DNA from: Geosiphon pyriformis | Lineage: Eukaryota > Glomeromycota > Glomeromycetes > Archaeosporales > Geosiphonaceae | Direction of reading: 5' to 3' | NCBI GenBank assembly: GCA_016748015.1 | Contig: JAAOMT010000201.1 | Location: 322,336-386,335 of the forward strand | Length of the DNA: 64,000 nucleotides | Shown: positions 32,406 through 42,786 of the stretch, piece by piece | How positions within the stretch are numbered: the stretch's first letter is position 1 | Layout: the number at the start of each line of letters is the position of its first letter | Made by a program: the position numbers and the translations under genes | Notes under the pieces: generated by a model | Seen by the model: only the letters and a program-made list of their open reading frames with translations | The model's database searches: none | What the model was told of the DNA's origin: nothing

Positions 32406-34034
32406 TTAATATTGTGGTGTGGATGGTTGTTGATACTGTTGTTGGATTGATTGTGGAGCAGGTTGATAATAGTGGTTTGAATATTGTGGCCTTGGTAAAT
32501 ATTGAGCTGGTGGTGGATAATATGATTGTTGTGGTTGGAAATAATGTTGATTATTCCTCTGTTGTTGGTCTCATTGCAATTTTCTACAATCGTGTTTTCA
32601 GTATCCTGGGATTCCACAATAATGACAATTTTAGATTTGGTTGTTGGATAGTGGTCCGAAGTTGTTTTGATTGCGTTGTTGTGGAGGTTGGTATCTTTGT
32701 GATTGTTGTGATTGCTGCAGCTGCTGTTGTTGCTGTTAGTTGGTAAAGTACTTTTCAACTTTCTTGGTTAATTGGTCAATCTTTTCTTCAGCCACTGAGC
32801 TGGTTTTTCCAATAGTCAGGTTAACAAGTTTGGTATGATTGGCTTCTTTCATGGCCATTTCATAGTTTTTCACCTGTTGAATAGCAGTGGCTAAATCTTC
32901 TGGTGCATGTGGGCAAACTTTCTTGATAAGTTTGTCTTTTAGTCCAGCAATAAATTGATCCAAGATTTGTGCATTGGAGTAGTATTTATTGGTTTCTAAT
33001 TGGTGAATCCTTCTAAGCAGTTTGTTGAATTTTCTAAGATAGGTCATAACTAATTTACTTGGTTCTTGCTTGATATTTCAGAACCAATTTCAAAGGATAA
33101 TAGAAGTGTTATTGTCAGTAAACTGTTCTAGGAAAGCAGTTTTGAATGCTTCCCAGTTTTCTGGTGGGGCTTCTAAGTTTTCAAACTATTCACCAGCCAT
33201 TCCTTATAAGAAGTATAAAATTGCTTTTAACATTCTGGCAGTGTTCCAACCATTTGCATCTTCTGCTTTTGAGACTTTGTCAAGCCATTCTTGAGGACTG
33301 GTTTTGCTGTTTTCTCCTGTGAACTCAGAGATTTTTGCAATATATGTGAAGGCCATTTCTTTTTTGTTTTCTAAGTCTTCTGTTTCTTGTTCTGATTTGG
33401 TCTTTTCACTTTGATTTTCTGCTAAGTAGTCAATAAGATTTGTGCTGGTTGATATTGGTTCTTGTTGTTGAATAGGGCTTTTGGGTAACTGAAAATCTTC
33501 TATTCTTGAAAACCGAATAAGTGGTGAGCTTGGTATTTGCAGTTGAGCAAGTAAAGCTAGAAATGGTGTAATTAAGAGTGGTAATTTAAAGCTGGTTCCT
33601 TGTTTTGGAGTTTGTAAATGTTTGGCAGTGGTTTTTGGTGTATTGGAAGTAGTTCTAAGTTTTTGTTTCTTTTTTTTTTTTTCTTCTTCTGTTTCCGATT
33701 CAAAACTAAGAAAAAATTTCTGTTTTACTGGATAATTCTTTTCACAATACTAAATGATATTGAAGTTGAATTCTTGAAAATATGTTTCAAGTATTTGACT
33801 GTTAAAATCCTGAGTGTTTAGACGAGAGTAATGTACTAAGCTCTCATATAAGTTGTGTCTAACTTCTAAAATGTTGTAGTCTCCAAGAAAATAATTATTA
33901 ATGCAATTTTCAATGTACTGGTAAAGTGTTTTCTTGAATGTTTTAATTCCGTCTGAGATGTTAAATCTCTGCTTGCAGTGGGTGTAGATTGACTGATAAT
34001 ACTCTAAAGTTATTGAATCTGTTTGAGTCACCAC
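32406..34034 (-). pseudogene. Gag of E3
   Basis: Start ATG at 34034 (MVTQTDSITLEYYQ), 46 bp after the LTR. The N-terminal region runs 34034-33750; the gag core at 33070-32760 includes MTYLRKFNKLLRRIHQL and QILDQFIAGLKDK. The knuckle at about 32576-32618 reads CHYCGIPGY-stop-KHDC: the zinc His is Tyr and a Trp-like position is a stop, both by transitions. Polyglutamine-rich flanks. Confidence 0.7.
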
Positions 34035-34059
34035 TTTGAAGTTGTTGTCATTGTGTTAT

Positions 34060-34079
34060 TTCCGTGAGAGAGCACCAAA
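34060..34079 (-). other. Primer binding site region of E3
   Basis: ATTTGGTGCTCTCTCACGG on the - strand directly after the LTR; matches the E1, E2 and E4 signal over TTTGGTGCTCnCT. Confidence 0.6.
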
Positions 34080-34950
34080 TATTACCAAAGATTTTTGGTC
34101 TCTTTTCTTAATGGTTGTTAATGCCTGTTTGCTGTGAATTCATGTTTTCTGGATGTGGTTGAACCTCCAGTAACTGAATTTATCTTCAAATTATCTCTTA
34201 TAATTTGAACTACTAGGCTTATAAGTGGAATGGCCAATTCTTTGCCAGTTACTTTATGTAGTTATGTTGTAGTAAATGTCAACTCTTTTCCAGAAATTGC
34301 TCATCTGGAAGCTTACTAAAAATGTGTAGTTACTTTGCTGTGAAAATCAACTCTTCTACAGGAATCTTGTCTGTAGACTACCTTAATAATTATAATAAGA
34401 AATAAAGGAAATATAAAAGAAATGCAAAAGAAATTGAATTCTGTCAAGAAAAATGTTTTCTATCCAGGCCTAAAGTCACTAACAGTTTACTGAAATTGGT
34501 AGCTAATCAATTTCAAAATGTTAGTTGGGTTTTGGGAATTTTTTCAGTGCAATAATTAAAGAATTTGGTTTTTCAAATTATTTGATATTTATTTTTTTTT
34601 TTGTGTGTGTGTAAGAATGGTTCTACGTGATAAATCTAAAATAAGATATCTAAAGGTAAGGATACATTTTCTCGAAGAAAGAAGCTCTTCTTTTATACAA
34701 CTTGTTATAGTACTAGTCTATGAACTTGAACTATTTTTTTTTACTATGGTTTTGACAAACTAAAGATACTTTTCGGCAAACTTACAAGTTATTTCTATGA
34801 ACTATTGAATATTTTGGTGAACTGTTAATTATTTCAGCAAATTTCTACAAATTTCAGCAAACTCTTGAATATTAAATGGTTTGGAGTATTGTGTAATTTG
34901 ATTATCCTACTTTCTATAGTACAAATTGGGTTATTAATTAATTGGTAATA
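34080..34950 (-). repeat. E3 5' LTR (about 871 bp)
   Basis: Bounded by the inverted pair tattacc / ggtaata, decayed tgttacc / ggtaaca. Has its own TATA-like tataaaag on the - strand near 34692, hairpin 34492-34514, and T/A tracts. Little overall similarity to the E1 or E2 LTRs. Confidence 0.75.
34492..34514 (-). ncRNA. Conserved-geometry LTR hairpin (E3)
   Basis: GAAATTG, 9-nt loop, CAATTTC: perfect 7-bp stem, loop ATTAGCTAC in sense. It lies 412-434 bp from the LTR 3' end, close to the 428-470 bp seen in E1, E2 and E4. Confidence 0.5.
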
Positions 34951-35689
34951 TTCAATAATTTAATTAAATAATAAGTGATAATTTAAACAATAATATATGC
35001 TAATTTAATGGTAGAAATTATAAAGATAATATTATGTTAATTAATATCTCAAGTTTCAGTTGGTAACACCGGTCTGTCTCTTGACTTTCCCAATAATGTA
35101 TTTTATAACTCTTCTTTGTATGATTTAAAGACGTTTAAGCAGGTACAGGCTGAAAGCAAAATTGCTTCCATTGTGTGTTTTGCAAACTCTGTTGGGATTT
35201 TGAGTTGTTTGTTTTTGCACAGATCTCATAACTTGCAGGTTTTGTCTTGGAGTCCACTTTACCCTTTGGTTTTCCCAGCTTATATCAAAGTCAGTGTTTC
35301 TAATAATTTTTTGGCAAAGGTGGTGTGTATTTTTTTTGGGTGCAGTCTGTTTTTGAGTAGTTATATGAACAATTTTTTGTTTTTGTAATGAGACTTCCAT
35401 GTTATTTGTTTTTGGCAAGTCTGATTATTTTAAGTTTATTTCGTCCTTTTGGCAATATGATATCACTTTTGTGGAGCAGCTTTGTAGCAAAGATGGAATC
35501 ATTTTTAATTGGAAGATCTTCAAGCATTGGAAAAGACTGGACTCATATGGCTTTGTTTCTGATTGGTTTAGGCTTTCTGTCAATTTTCTCAATAGTACAG
35601 CTTCTTCTTTTGTCTGTTCTTCTTTATTGAGAGTTTTTGAACTTTCAAATGTTTTGAAATCTGGTAAATTTAAATTAATTCATGATCAT

Positions 35690-36110
35690 TTGCTGGGTCT
35701 AGAGATTGATGATCTTTCTGTCTATATGGATGGATCTTTGAAGGGCTTGAAAAGTGTTAACATGAGAGCTGGTGCTGTGGTTTTTTTTGAGGATATAGGC
35801 TTGGGTTTAGAGATCAGGGTTTCTGGTCTAATGTCTTCTACATTAGCTGAACTGTAGGCCATTACATTGGCTTTTAAGTGTATCTTTTCTCTTAGCTCTA
35901 TTAACATTTTTATAAACAGTTAGGCTGTGTTGAATGCATACATATTAGAATTAAGTCTAGTTTGTCTGGATTTTCAGAATTGCTGTTGGGTTGAACATTA
36001 GCACATTGTAAACATTATTAGGAAAAAAAATTTGAATGTTAATTGGCACAAAGTGAAAGATTATTCTGAAGTTATGAGTAACAAATGTGCTAATGCACTT
36101 GCTGATGCAG
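35690..36110 (+). pseudogene. RNase H domain of L3
   Basis: YMDGSLKGL (Asp kept), AEL-stop-AIT (Glu kept; TAG replaces the Gln codon), INS-stop (the Asp position is Asn and TAG replaces Gln), SNKCANALAD (Asp position Asn in the last motif). The two TAG codons sit exactly where L2 and L5 have CAG/CAA. Confidence 0.75.
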
Positions 36111-36339
36111 CTTTTTTTTCTTCCTGGTTCTTACTTCCTCATGTAAAGAAACATTGTATTTTAACTAAGAGTAGTGTTATTTCTGGCAATTCTAGACATT
36201 TTGTTCATGGAGTCTCTCAGTCTATTTATCATGCATGCTGAAAAGTCAGTTCAGGTTCTAGAGTTTTGGATATTAGTCTGTGTTTGGACATTAATTGGCT
36301 TAGATCATCATTGATGTGGCATCCAAACTTGTACATAGC

Positions 36340-37000
36340 CACTGGCTTTACTAGTAAATCTACAGTTGGTGCTTGCACATATTTCATAAAAGCATTACAC
36401 TATTGGCTATCAATTACTGTTTAGAAGTGCCTATATGATAAATGTTACTCCAGTATGCTGTGTTTATATTGTGATAATGTAGAGATTTCTGATCATGTCT
36501 TTTCTTGTATGGTTAATGATTTTGTTCATCATTAGCTATTGAATGCTCATATGGCTGCTTGGGATGCACTTTCTGGTCTTACCATCTTCTCTTCAGTTGT
36601 TTTTCAAATGTTGATCTTCTGTATTTTAAATGTTATGGTTTGTAAGACTATTTGTAAAGGCTTTGTTTTTAAGAAATGGTTTTGGGAAGCTGTATCTGTC
36701 TTCGGGAATTCTAAAGTAGCTAGTTGAAAGATTGTAAAGTTTGTGTATAACTTCTGTCTTGCTTTTAGAGACAAGATTTGGTTGGTTTGCACTAAGCATT
36801 ATGCTTTTATAGAAAAGAATGGGTTGATATCATGTGATGGTTTAGCTTTGATATTAGTTTTTGGGCTGTTCATAGTACTTTTTGTGGGAGTAATTAAATT
36901 GCTGGGTGTTGCTGAGGCTTTTGGTATTGGTATTGGTTTTTGTAGATTTGGTTTATTTTTTTTAAGTATTGGAGACTTGGTTTTGGTGTATATAGGTGCA
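36340..37000 (+). pseudogene. C-terminal Cys/His domain and tail of L3
   Basis: YFIKALHYWLSIT, then CLYCDNVEISDHVFSC (C-x2-C-x7-H-x4-C) at about 36460-36510, then a hydrophobic tail to VYIGA-stop at about 37002. Stops at 36423, 36534 and 36726. Confidence 0.7.
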
Positions 37001-37110
37001 TAGTGTTGTTTTAATTGGCCTAAGTGGCTGGTCATATGTAAAAGTACATAATTTATGCCTAGTTTAGATCAGTTAGTTGATGTATTGTACTAAGTAGTAT
37101 TTGGATTTCA

Positions 37111-38250
37111 CCCATAAAACATAAAAAAAAAATATATATTAAAGCATAAATAATAAAAATATTATTTTAATAATAATTTAAAAAATTTAATATAAAAATA
37201 ATTAATTGTAAAACAATTTTATTAATTAATAATGTATTAAGTTATATTGACAATTTAAATTTTTATAATACAATTATTTACTTTTTTTTGTATTTAATTA
37301 TAAATTTTAATATTATTATGTTTTTAAATGTTATTATTACAACTATTTTATAAAATAGCTGCTTTGAAAATATAAATTAAAAATAACAAAATAAATATTT
37401 TATTACTATATAATTTATTATAAACAATAATATGTAATTTTTTTAATATATAAATTTTTTTAAGACTTGTTAACTTTAATAATTATAATAATATTAATAA
37501 TTATAATAATATTAATAATAATAATAATAATAACAATAGTTTTAATAATAATAACAATATAATTAATTTAATAAAAGAAATATAAACAAATATTAAAACA
37601 CTTAATTTGTAAAATATAATAAATATTAGTAAATACATTAATTATTTAACAGAAAAAACACAAATAAACTATTTATTAATCAAAAAATTATAAATTTAAT
37701 AATTGAAAAAAATATTAATAAAGAAAAATAAAATAATAACAATAAAAAAAGAAAGATAATAACATAAAATATTATAAGCTCATTTACAAAAAAATATAAA
37801 ATACTTTAAAATTAACAACACAATATTTTACATAACAATATTATCAAGTTAATATATAATAAAATATTATTAGAAAATAAAAAACTTCAAAATGTAAAAA
37901 ATAAATTATGTTAATATATAATTAAATTTAATAATTTTTTTTAATATTTAATACAAAGTTACCTAAGATTTGATTAAAATAATAAGCAAATTATTAAAAT
38001 ATTTAAATCAAATATTATTTATATTAATATGTATAATAGAATTTTTTTATTTTAAAATAGTAATTTTTATTATTCAAAATTTCTATTTCAATTAAAAAAT
38101 TATTAATTATTTAGATTTATGGTAATCATTAAATATTATACCTTAGTTTTTAATTGAAAAAATAAAAATTATTTTATTAAAAAATGATTTTTAAACATTT
38201 TTATTTTCGACAATCTTTTCACAATTTTTCTAGCCTTTTAAAAGGTATTA
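37111..38250. other. A/T spacer bordering the gene island
   Basis: About 1.1 kb of nearly pure A/T with short ATT/TAA runs. No ORF, tRNA or repeat border recognised. The composition changes sharply at about 38250. Confidence 0.7.
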
Positions 38251-38660
38251 TACACAATCACTGTAAGTATACAACCTTCGTTTATAAGAATTACTAGACA
38301 ATATTTAATGACTTGGGTTATGCACTTTTTGATTTGCTATATACATATTCCCAAATGACTTTGAGTATTAAATTATTTAGTTAAATCCTACTATACATCC
38401 AAAACGCATTACTAAATTAGGAAATTCACACGATTGATCTTTAAATTTTGAATCTCATCTAGATATCTGTGGGGCGCCCTGAAATTCAAATGAAAAATGA
38501 AATTAAAATGTTTATAAAAAATAGTAAGGTATTTTAGAGACCATTGATATAAAGGCCAAGTAATCTCGGTCTCTTCACTATAGCTCTGATTTCAATCGCA
38601 AAATGTATTTGCAATATAGATATTGGTCATGAATTTCACATTATTTACCATGTTTCATTC

Positions 38661-39484
38661 CTAAACTGGAAGCTTAGATCCTGCTATTCTATCAAGGCCC
38701 TAGGTGAATTTTTTTTGTTAGATCATTAATAAAGAAGAAAAAAGTCGATGATATCTTACATATGAAATTACGGGTGTGTTTAATAGATTTCCAATGAGTG
38801 GTAACCGCCGCATAAAGGTTATTACAGTTGGGAAAAAATCACTGTTTTGATTTATATACAGAGCCGATCCAAACCAAAGAATAAAAAAATCGGAATTCAG
38901 CATTAGCTCTTATTCATCAAAGGAATCAAAACAAAGTGTAAAACTTAATTTACCCAAACAAATTTAAAAATCCAAATAACTCAATTATCATTCCAATAAT
39001 AGGCCGCTTGATGAAAACCAAAAGAATCCCAACAAAGAAACACAAAGTTCCTCGTATCTTTTTTTTTCGTGCAAAAAAGCTAGCTGTCTGTGCAAACCCA
39101 ACTATACAAGTCAACCCGCTTAAAAAAAGAATCTGTTCGGCAAATTGATTAATGAACATTATTTAGAATCATGCCAGAGCGCGTTAATAAAATATTGCAA
39201 CATTTGACCATTGAAACAACCGGTTGAAAATCTAATCTAAACTTACGTTTCCTATTGCTATCAAGCCTCCGTCAAAAAGTAATATAACGCCCAAAAACAT
39301 GAAAAAAACGCCAAAAGCCGTCAGCACGACACCGATTTCTGCAACGAAACAATACCAAATTCATAAAGCAAGAGGAAAAAGCTAGTTTTTATGCCTCAAC
39401 CAAAGCTGGAGGTCAATTTTGACAGGGAACAACGGCAAAGCCTAAAGCAATACGAAACTCACTCTGTGTATCAGAAAGCCACAT
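38661..39484 (-). CDS. GOT1: Golgi transport protein 1 (Got1), 137 aa, 5 exons
   Basis: Small tetraspan membrane protein of the Got1/Sft2 family that works in ER-Golgi and intra-Golgi vesicle traffic. Exons on the - strand: 39484-39463, 39338-39247, 39132-38954, 38841-38760, 38699-38661, with GT-AG introns of 60-124 bp; total 414 nt with stop. It starts MWLSDTQKIGV and has GVFFMFLGVILLFDGGLIAIGN (TM1), ILFLSGLTCIVGF (TM2), CFFVGILLVFI and IIGMIIELFGF (TM3-4), then FMRRLPLIGNLLNTP and the C-terminus GLDRIAGSKLPV, as in fungal Got1. Length fits the family (about 138 aa). The last exon is only 39 nt; without it the ORF would read into unrelated residues. Divergent from the next gene with 281 bp between the starts. 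Confidence 0.92.
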
Positions 39485-39765
39485 ATCTTTAATATTGTTT
39501 TTTTTTTAAAAAAAAGTATTTTTTCTGCAAGTAAGAAGTTCGCGTGTATTTTAAGGAAGGAAGGTGATGTTGTCTAATTTATTTCGAATCAAAGATTCAT
39601 TTGTCGATAATAGGTCAACCACAACGTGGATGAGGGAAATTGGTAGAAGACCCAAAAGTCGCTGATCGACACGTGGGGGACAAATGATATAATGATCCTC
39701 TCATCAAACATTACACTTACCTTTTCAATTGTCAAAGGAAAAACACTTTTCGTCATTTCTTAGTA
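39485..39765. promoter_or_regulatory. Shared upstream region of GOT1 and the cytochrome b5-domain gene
   Basis: 281 bp between two divergent start codons, with T/A runs near 39495-39525 and no ORF. A bidirectional promoter is inferred from the arrangement; no specific factor site identified. Confidence 0.4.
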
Positions 39766-40680
39766 ATGTCTTCATTGTTTTCCAAGTTTTTTTATGGTAG
39801 TTCCCAAATTGTGTCTACGCTAAACGATATAGATAACATTAATGGGGTCAATACGTCTGAGCCTAGCAAAGTCCATTCTAAAACAGACATTACAGCGACA
39901 TCAGCAGAAGATAAAAGAGACGTTTTACAATTGCGTTTACCTGCTCCTCAAGTCCCGAGAATGACAATATCAGATACACAGGGTTTGTTCGCTTTTTTCC
40001 CTTTTCTTTTTTTTCACATCGAAAATACGCCTCTTATTTAGTTTTCTTTAAAGAACAAGATATACCAGGGGAATTCCCATCAGTCAATGGACCTCAACGA
40101 GTAAAAAAAATAGTTTCTTCTTCATCAGCCCTTACATCAACTTCTACAAAAGCTACGCCTCTTCAGAAGGCAAATAAAATGCGTCAAAAAGTTACTTTAC
40201 AACCTGGTCACTCTCCGCGAGATTGGGGAAATCTAAAGAACAGTGGTGCAGATCTTAGGGTGAATTTATGATTTCATTTTTAATTAATTTTAGATGAAAA
40301 TATTAATTACGAAATTAAAAAACAATAAAGGGAGTTTGCGACTTTAGAAAGTATACTTTAGAAGAATTGAGACAGCATAAAACAGAGAATGACGCGTGGA
40401 CCGCTTTAAACGGGACAATATATAATATAACTCCGTATCTCAAATTTCATCCTGGAGGCGAGAAAGAATTGATGCGGTGTGCTGGCCGAGACGGGACAAA
40501 ATTATTCAGTGAGTGGGAATTTTGGTACTAGTGATTTGAATTGCATTTATTAATTTAATTACGTCTTATTTCAAAGTGGCAACGCATGGATGGGTGAATT
40601 ATGATATTATGCTAGATAAATGTGCTGTAGGAATTCTAATTAGCGACACAAGTACGAGTCGATCACTGCTCAATGTTTAA
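39766..40680 (+). CDS. Cytochrome b5 heme-binding domain protein, 234 aa, 4 exons
   Basis: Exons 39766-39982, 40054-40259, 40331-40508, 40577-40680, in frame to 234 aa. Residues 1-115 are low complexity (Ser/Thr/Lys-rich). A short motif LQPGHSPRDWGNL precedes the b5 fold, a combination typical of the Irc21/CYB5R4-type N-terminal module. The b5 domain covers residues about 142-225: F-R-K-Y-T-L-E-E-L, WTALNGTIYNITPYLKFHPGG with heme ligand His181, GRDGTKLF, and second ligand His204 in THGWVNY. No reductase domain and no membrane anchor, so likely a soluble electron carrier of unknown partner. All introns are 68-71 bp. Confidence 0.88.
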
Positions 40681-40898
40681 TAAATAAAAATTAAGGAACT
40701 AGTGAAGTTTTGCCAGTGACGAATAAGAAATACAAAATCGAGCAATATCGGAAAGGTAACTATGATTTTTCAAGGTTTACACTGGGATGGTTTCGCTAGC
40801 TTGATGAACTACCATAACTCATATTCTTTAAACTAAAATACCAGGATGTTTAAATTATTATTAGATATACTTGGAGCATGTTCAATTGCGAAATTTAT
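40681..40898. other. Short convergent intergenic region
   Basis: 218 bp between two convergent stops. AT-rich; no clear terminator or ORF beyond shadows. Confidence 0.5.
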
Positions 40899-41356
40899 TC
40901 AACGTAGCTTTCCCTGCTGTTTCAACTCTTTTTTTTCTTCGTCACTTAGAGTCCAAAATTCCCTCTTTTTTTGGTCGACCCATCTTCTTATCTGTAAACG
41001 AAATTATAATTTAAATTTATGTAATATTCTTTTTCAACTAATATAATTCCTTACCCCTGAGAAGCAATGCTCTTCGGGACCAAAATCTATGTATAGTATG
41101 GAATACACGGCGATCGCTGGGAAGAAAGAAATTGGAAATCCAATGTTGGATTAACGAAGCTATTACTGCTGTTGGCATAACTATATTTGCAATTTTTACC
41201 AAAGGAGAGTGCATAAACCCCAGCGTTGTAACGTTTGATGAAGGGTGATTGAACTCGTTTACTTTCTATATTTTCTACTCTTCGACGGTATTTTTCTATC
41301 TGTGCTTGACGTTTTATTTCTTTGGAGGCTGCTGGTAGCTCTGAATCATATTTCAT
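40899..41356 (-). CDS. Small single-pass membrane protein, 103 aa, 3 exons, family not recognised
   Basis: Exons on the - strand: 41356-41200, 41116-41055, 40991-40899; 312 nt with stop. Phases match at both junctions. Residues 1-43 are basic and charged (KEIKRQAQIEKYRRRVENIE), 44-63 form one hydrophobic segment (NAGVYALSFAIAVYSILYI), then DFGPEEHCFSG, IRRWVDQKKREFWTLSDEEK and a basic end. Layout resembles small mitochondrial inner-membrane assembly factors, but I cannot name a family. The unspliced reading of exon 1 would give a different 89-residue ORF; the spliced form is preferred because both later exons are clean and the acceptor sites are canonical. Confidence 0.65.
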
Positions 41357-41536
41357 TTTGTATTTTGTATTGTAAAATAGCAGGCGTTGGTTTTCAAGTA
41401 ATTCTATTTATTACTTCTGAGTGACGTTTAATTGGTCATAAATTTTTGATTCTCGGAAATTAATTTTTAGCCCATTTTTCAATCAGATATAGCGTAGATT
41501 ATCCGAAGGCTATTTAGATTAATTTATCCCAAAAAT

Positions 41537-42427
41537 ATGAGTGATCCTCAAGAAGATTGGCTTCTCTGGCAACTCGCCGACTCTGCACTTCCTACTGGCG
41601 GGTTTGTCGCTTCCTCTGGCTTAGAATCAGCTGTACACTCCGGTTATGTTTCTGACGTTGCCTCACTTTCGCTATTCACATCCTCGAGTATAACGAATTA
41701 TGCTCATTCTTCATTGCCATTTATGACTGATTCCTGGAAACTTGGAGCAGCTTTCATACGTTACGAGGTGGATCTTGACGGCGAAAGAATGCTTACAGAT
41801 CTTTTGAAGCTTGATGCGTTATGTGATGCGTGTACAACCAATATAGTCTCTAAACGGGCTTCTAAGGCGCAAGGAGTTGCTATGTTGACCTTGTTCAGCA
41901 AGTCTTTTCCTTTCAAGCTTTCAAAAGGGAAAGAAATGAAGGGACAAAAAATCAACCTCACCATTGAGAAATTTAAGTCTGAGATACGACATGGATTTTC
42001 ATATGGGCATTTGTCTGTTTGTTTTGGCATCGTCACTAGTTTTCTTGAATTAAGTTTAGGTAAGTTGGAATATAAGAAGTGCGTGGATTCTAGGTTTTGT
42101 CATTGGTAGCATATTTGATCAAACGCGAAACAGTTTTGATTTGATAAATCGTTTTTGAATAAACTTTTAAGTATTTTCACCTTAGAACGTGCTCAGCATC
42201 TATTTCTTTTTCTCTTCAGCCGAAGTATTTTGTCTGCCGCCGTACGCTTGAATATCATCGGTCCGTACTACTCCCAAAGAATGTTAAGTCAGAGTCGTAT
42301 AGATGTTAAAGAAGCATTGGCTGAGACTCGTCATCTCGATACTGAAAATGCTATGCAAACATCGCCTTTATTGGATATTTTGCAAGGCAGACATGATAAA
42401 TTATATTCGAGATTATTTAATAGTTAG
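41537..42427 (+). CDS. ureF: Urease accessory protein UreF, 254 aa, 2 exons
   Basis: Exons 41537-42059 and 42186-42427, intron 126 bp. UreF forms part of the UreF-UreG-UreH complex that delivers nickel to apo-urease in the cytosol. The signature LADSALPTGGF is at residues 13-23, followed by SSGLESA at 26-32; LDALCDA and RASKAQG are the conserved helical segments in the middle; GFSYGHLSVCFGIV lies before the intron; RLNIIGP and LSQSRIDVKEAL in exon 2 complete the fold. Its presence implies that the organism uses urease, though no other urease gene is in the window. Convergent with the BCAT gene. Confidence 0.93.
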
Positions 42428-42786
42428 GTAAGTGAGGATGGATGAAAAATAAAATAGCTTTCATTATCATATTCAGTCTTGAAGAGGCCAGATAATTTCT
42501 ATGGATTAATCCTCGCGTTTTTTACATCACAAATATTTTTTCGCAGCGAAACGAAAATCGCCAGAACAAACTCGTAATTCCTGATAAATATGGGGGATTT
42601 ATTATGAGATTCTTTTTAAAATAATTTTGAACAAATTGCAATTTCCCGAAATATTCTAAAACTTTTACCCACTGCTGAAGAACCGAGCCCTTATGTTAGA
42701 ATTCATTCGGTCATTTTTAAGTTCGGGAAATTTGAAATGCTTATGATTCAAAAATAGTAATGAAAAATTTCCCAACCATATTTACA
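42428..42786. other. Convergent intergenic region between ureF and BCAT
   Basis: 359 bp, AT-rich, with no ORF. Likely holds the two 3' UTRs; I see no other feature. Confidence 0.5.

Larger units (their letters stand above)
31679..34950 (-). mobile_element. LTR element E3, 5' part (LTR, gag, protease)
   Basis: Sense on the - strand: LTR 34080-34950, primer-binding region, gag, CCHC knuckle, protease, cut off at 31679 where the E2 3' LTR abuts. The gag sequence differs strongly from E1, E2 and E4, but the protease loop and PBS signal are the same, so it belongs to a sister family. Cysteine-rich module, dUTPase and pol are not present. Confidence 0.85.
35046..37110 (+). mobile_element. LINE copy L3, 3' part
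   Basis: Begins in the RT C-terminal region (LSLDFPNNV, then SLYDLKTFKQVQAESK at about 35119-35160) and runs through RNase H, Cys/His domain and 3' UTR (agtgttgttttaattggcc at about 37002) to an A-rich tail at about 37105-37140. A typical 5'-truncated LINE insertion. Many stops. Confidence 0.85.

Noticed and set aside
32414-32746. Val/Ile-rich + strand ORF as membrane protein
   Set aside because: It is the antisense reading of the Asn/Gln/His-rich linker of E3 gag.
36799-37035. Pro/Lys/Thr-rich - strand ORF
   Set aside because: Antisense of the L3 C-terminal tail; the same shadow appears at L5 62013-62297.
41087-41356. Intronless 89-codon ORF as the gene product
   Set aside because: Reads through a canonical GTAAAA donor into intron sequence; the spliced three-exon model keeps frame and gives a coherent membrane protein.
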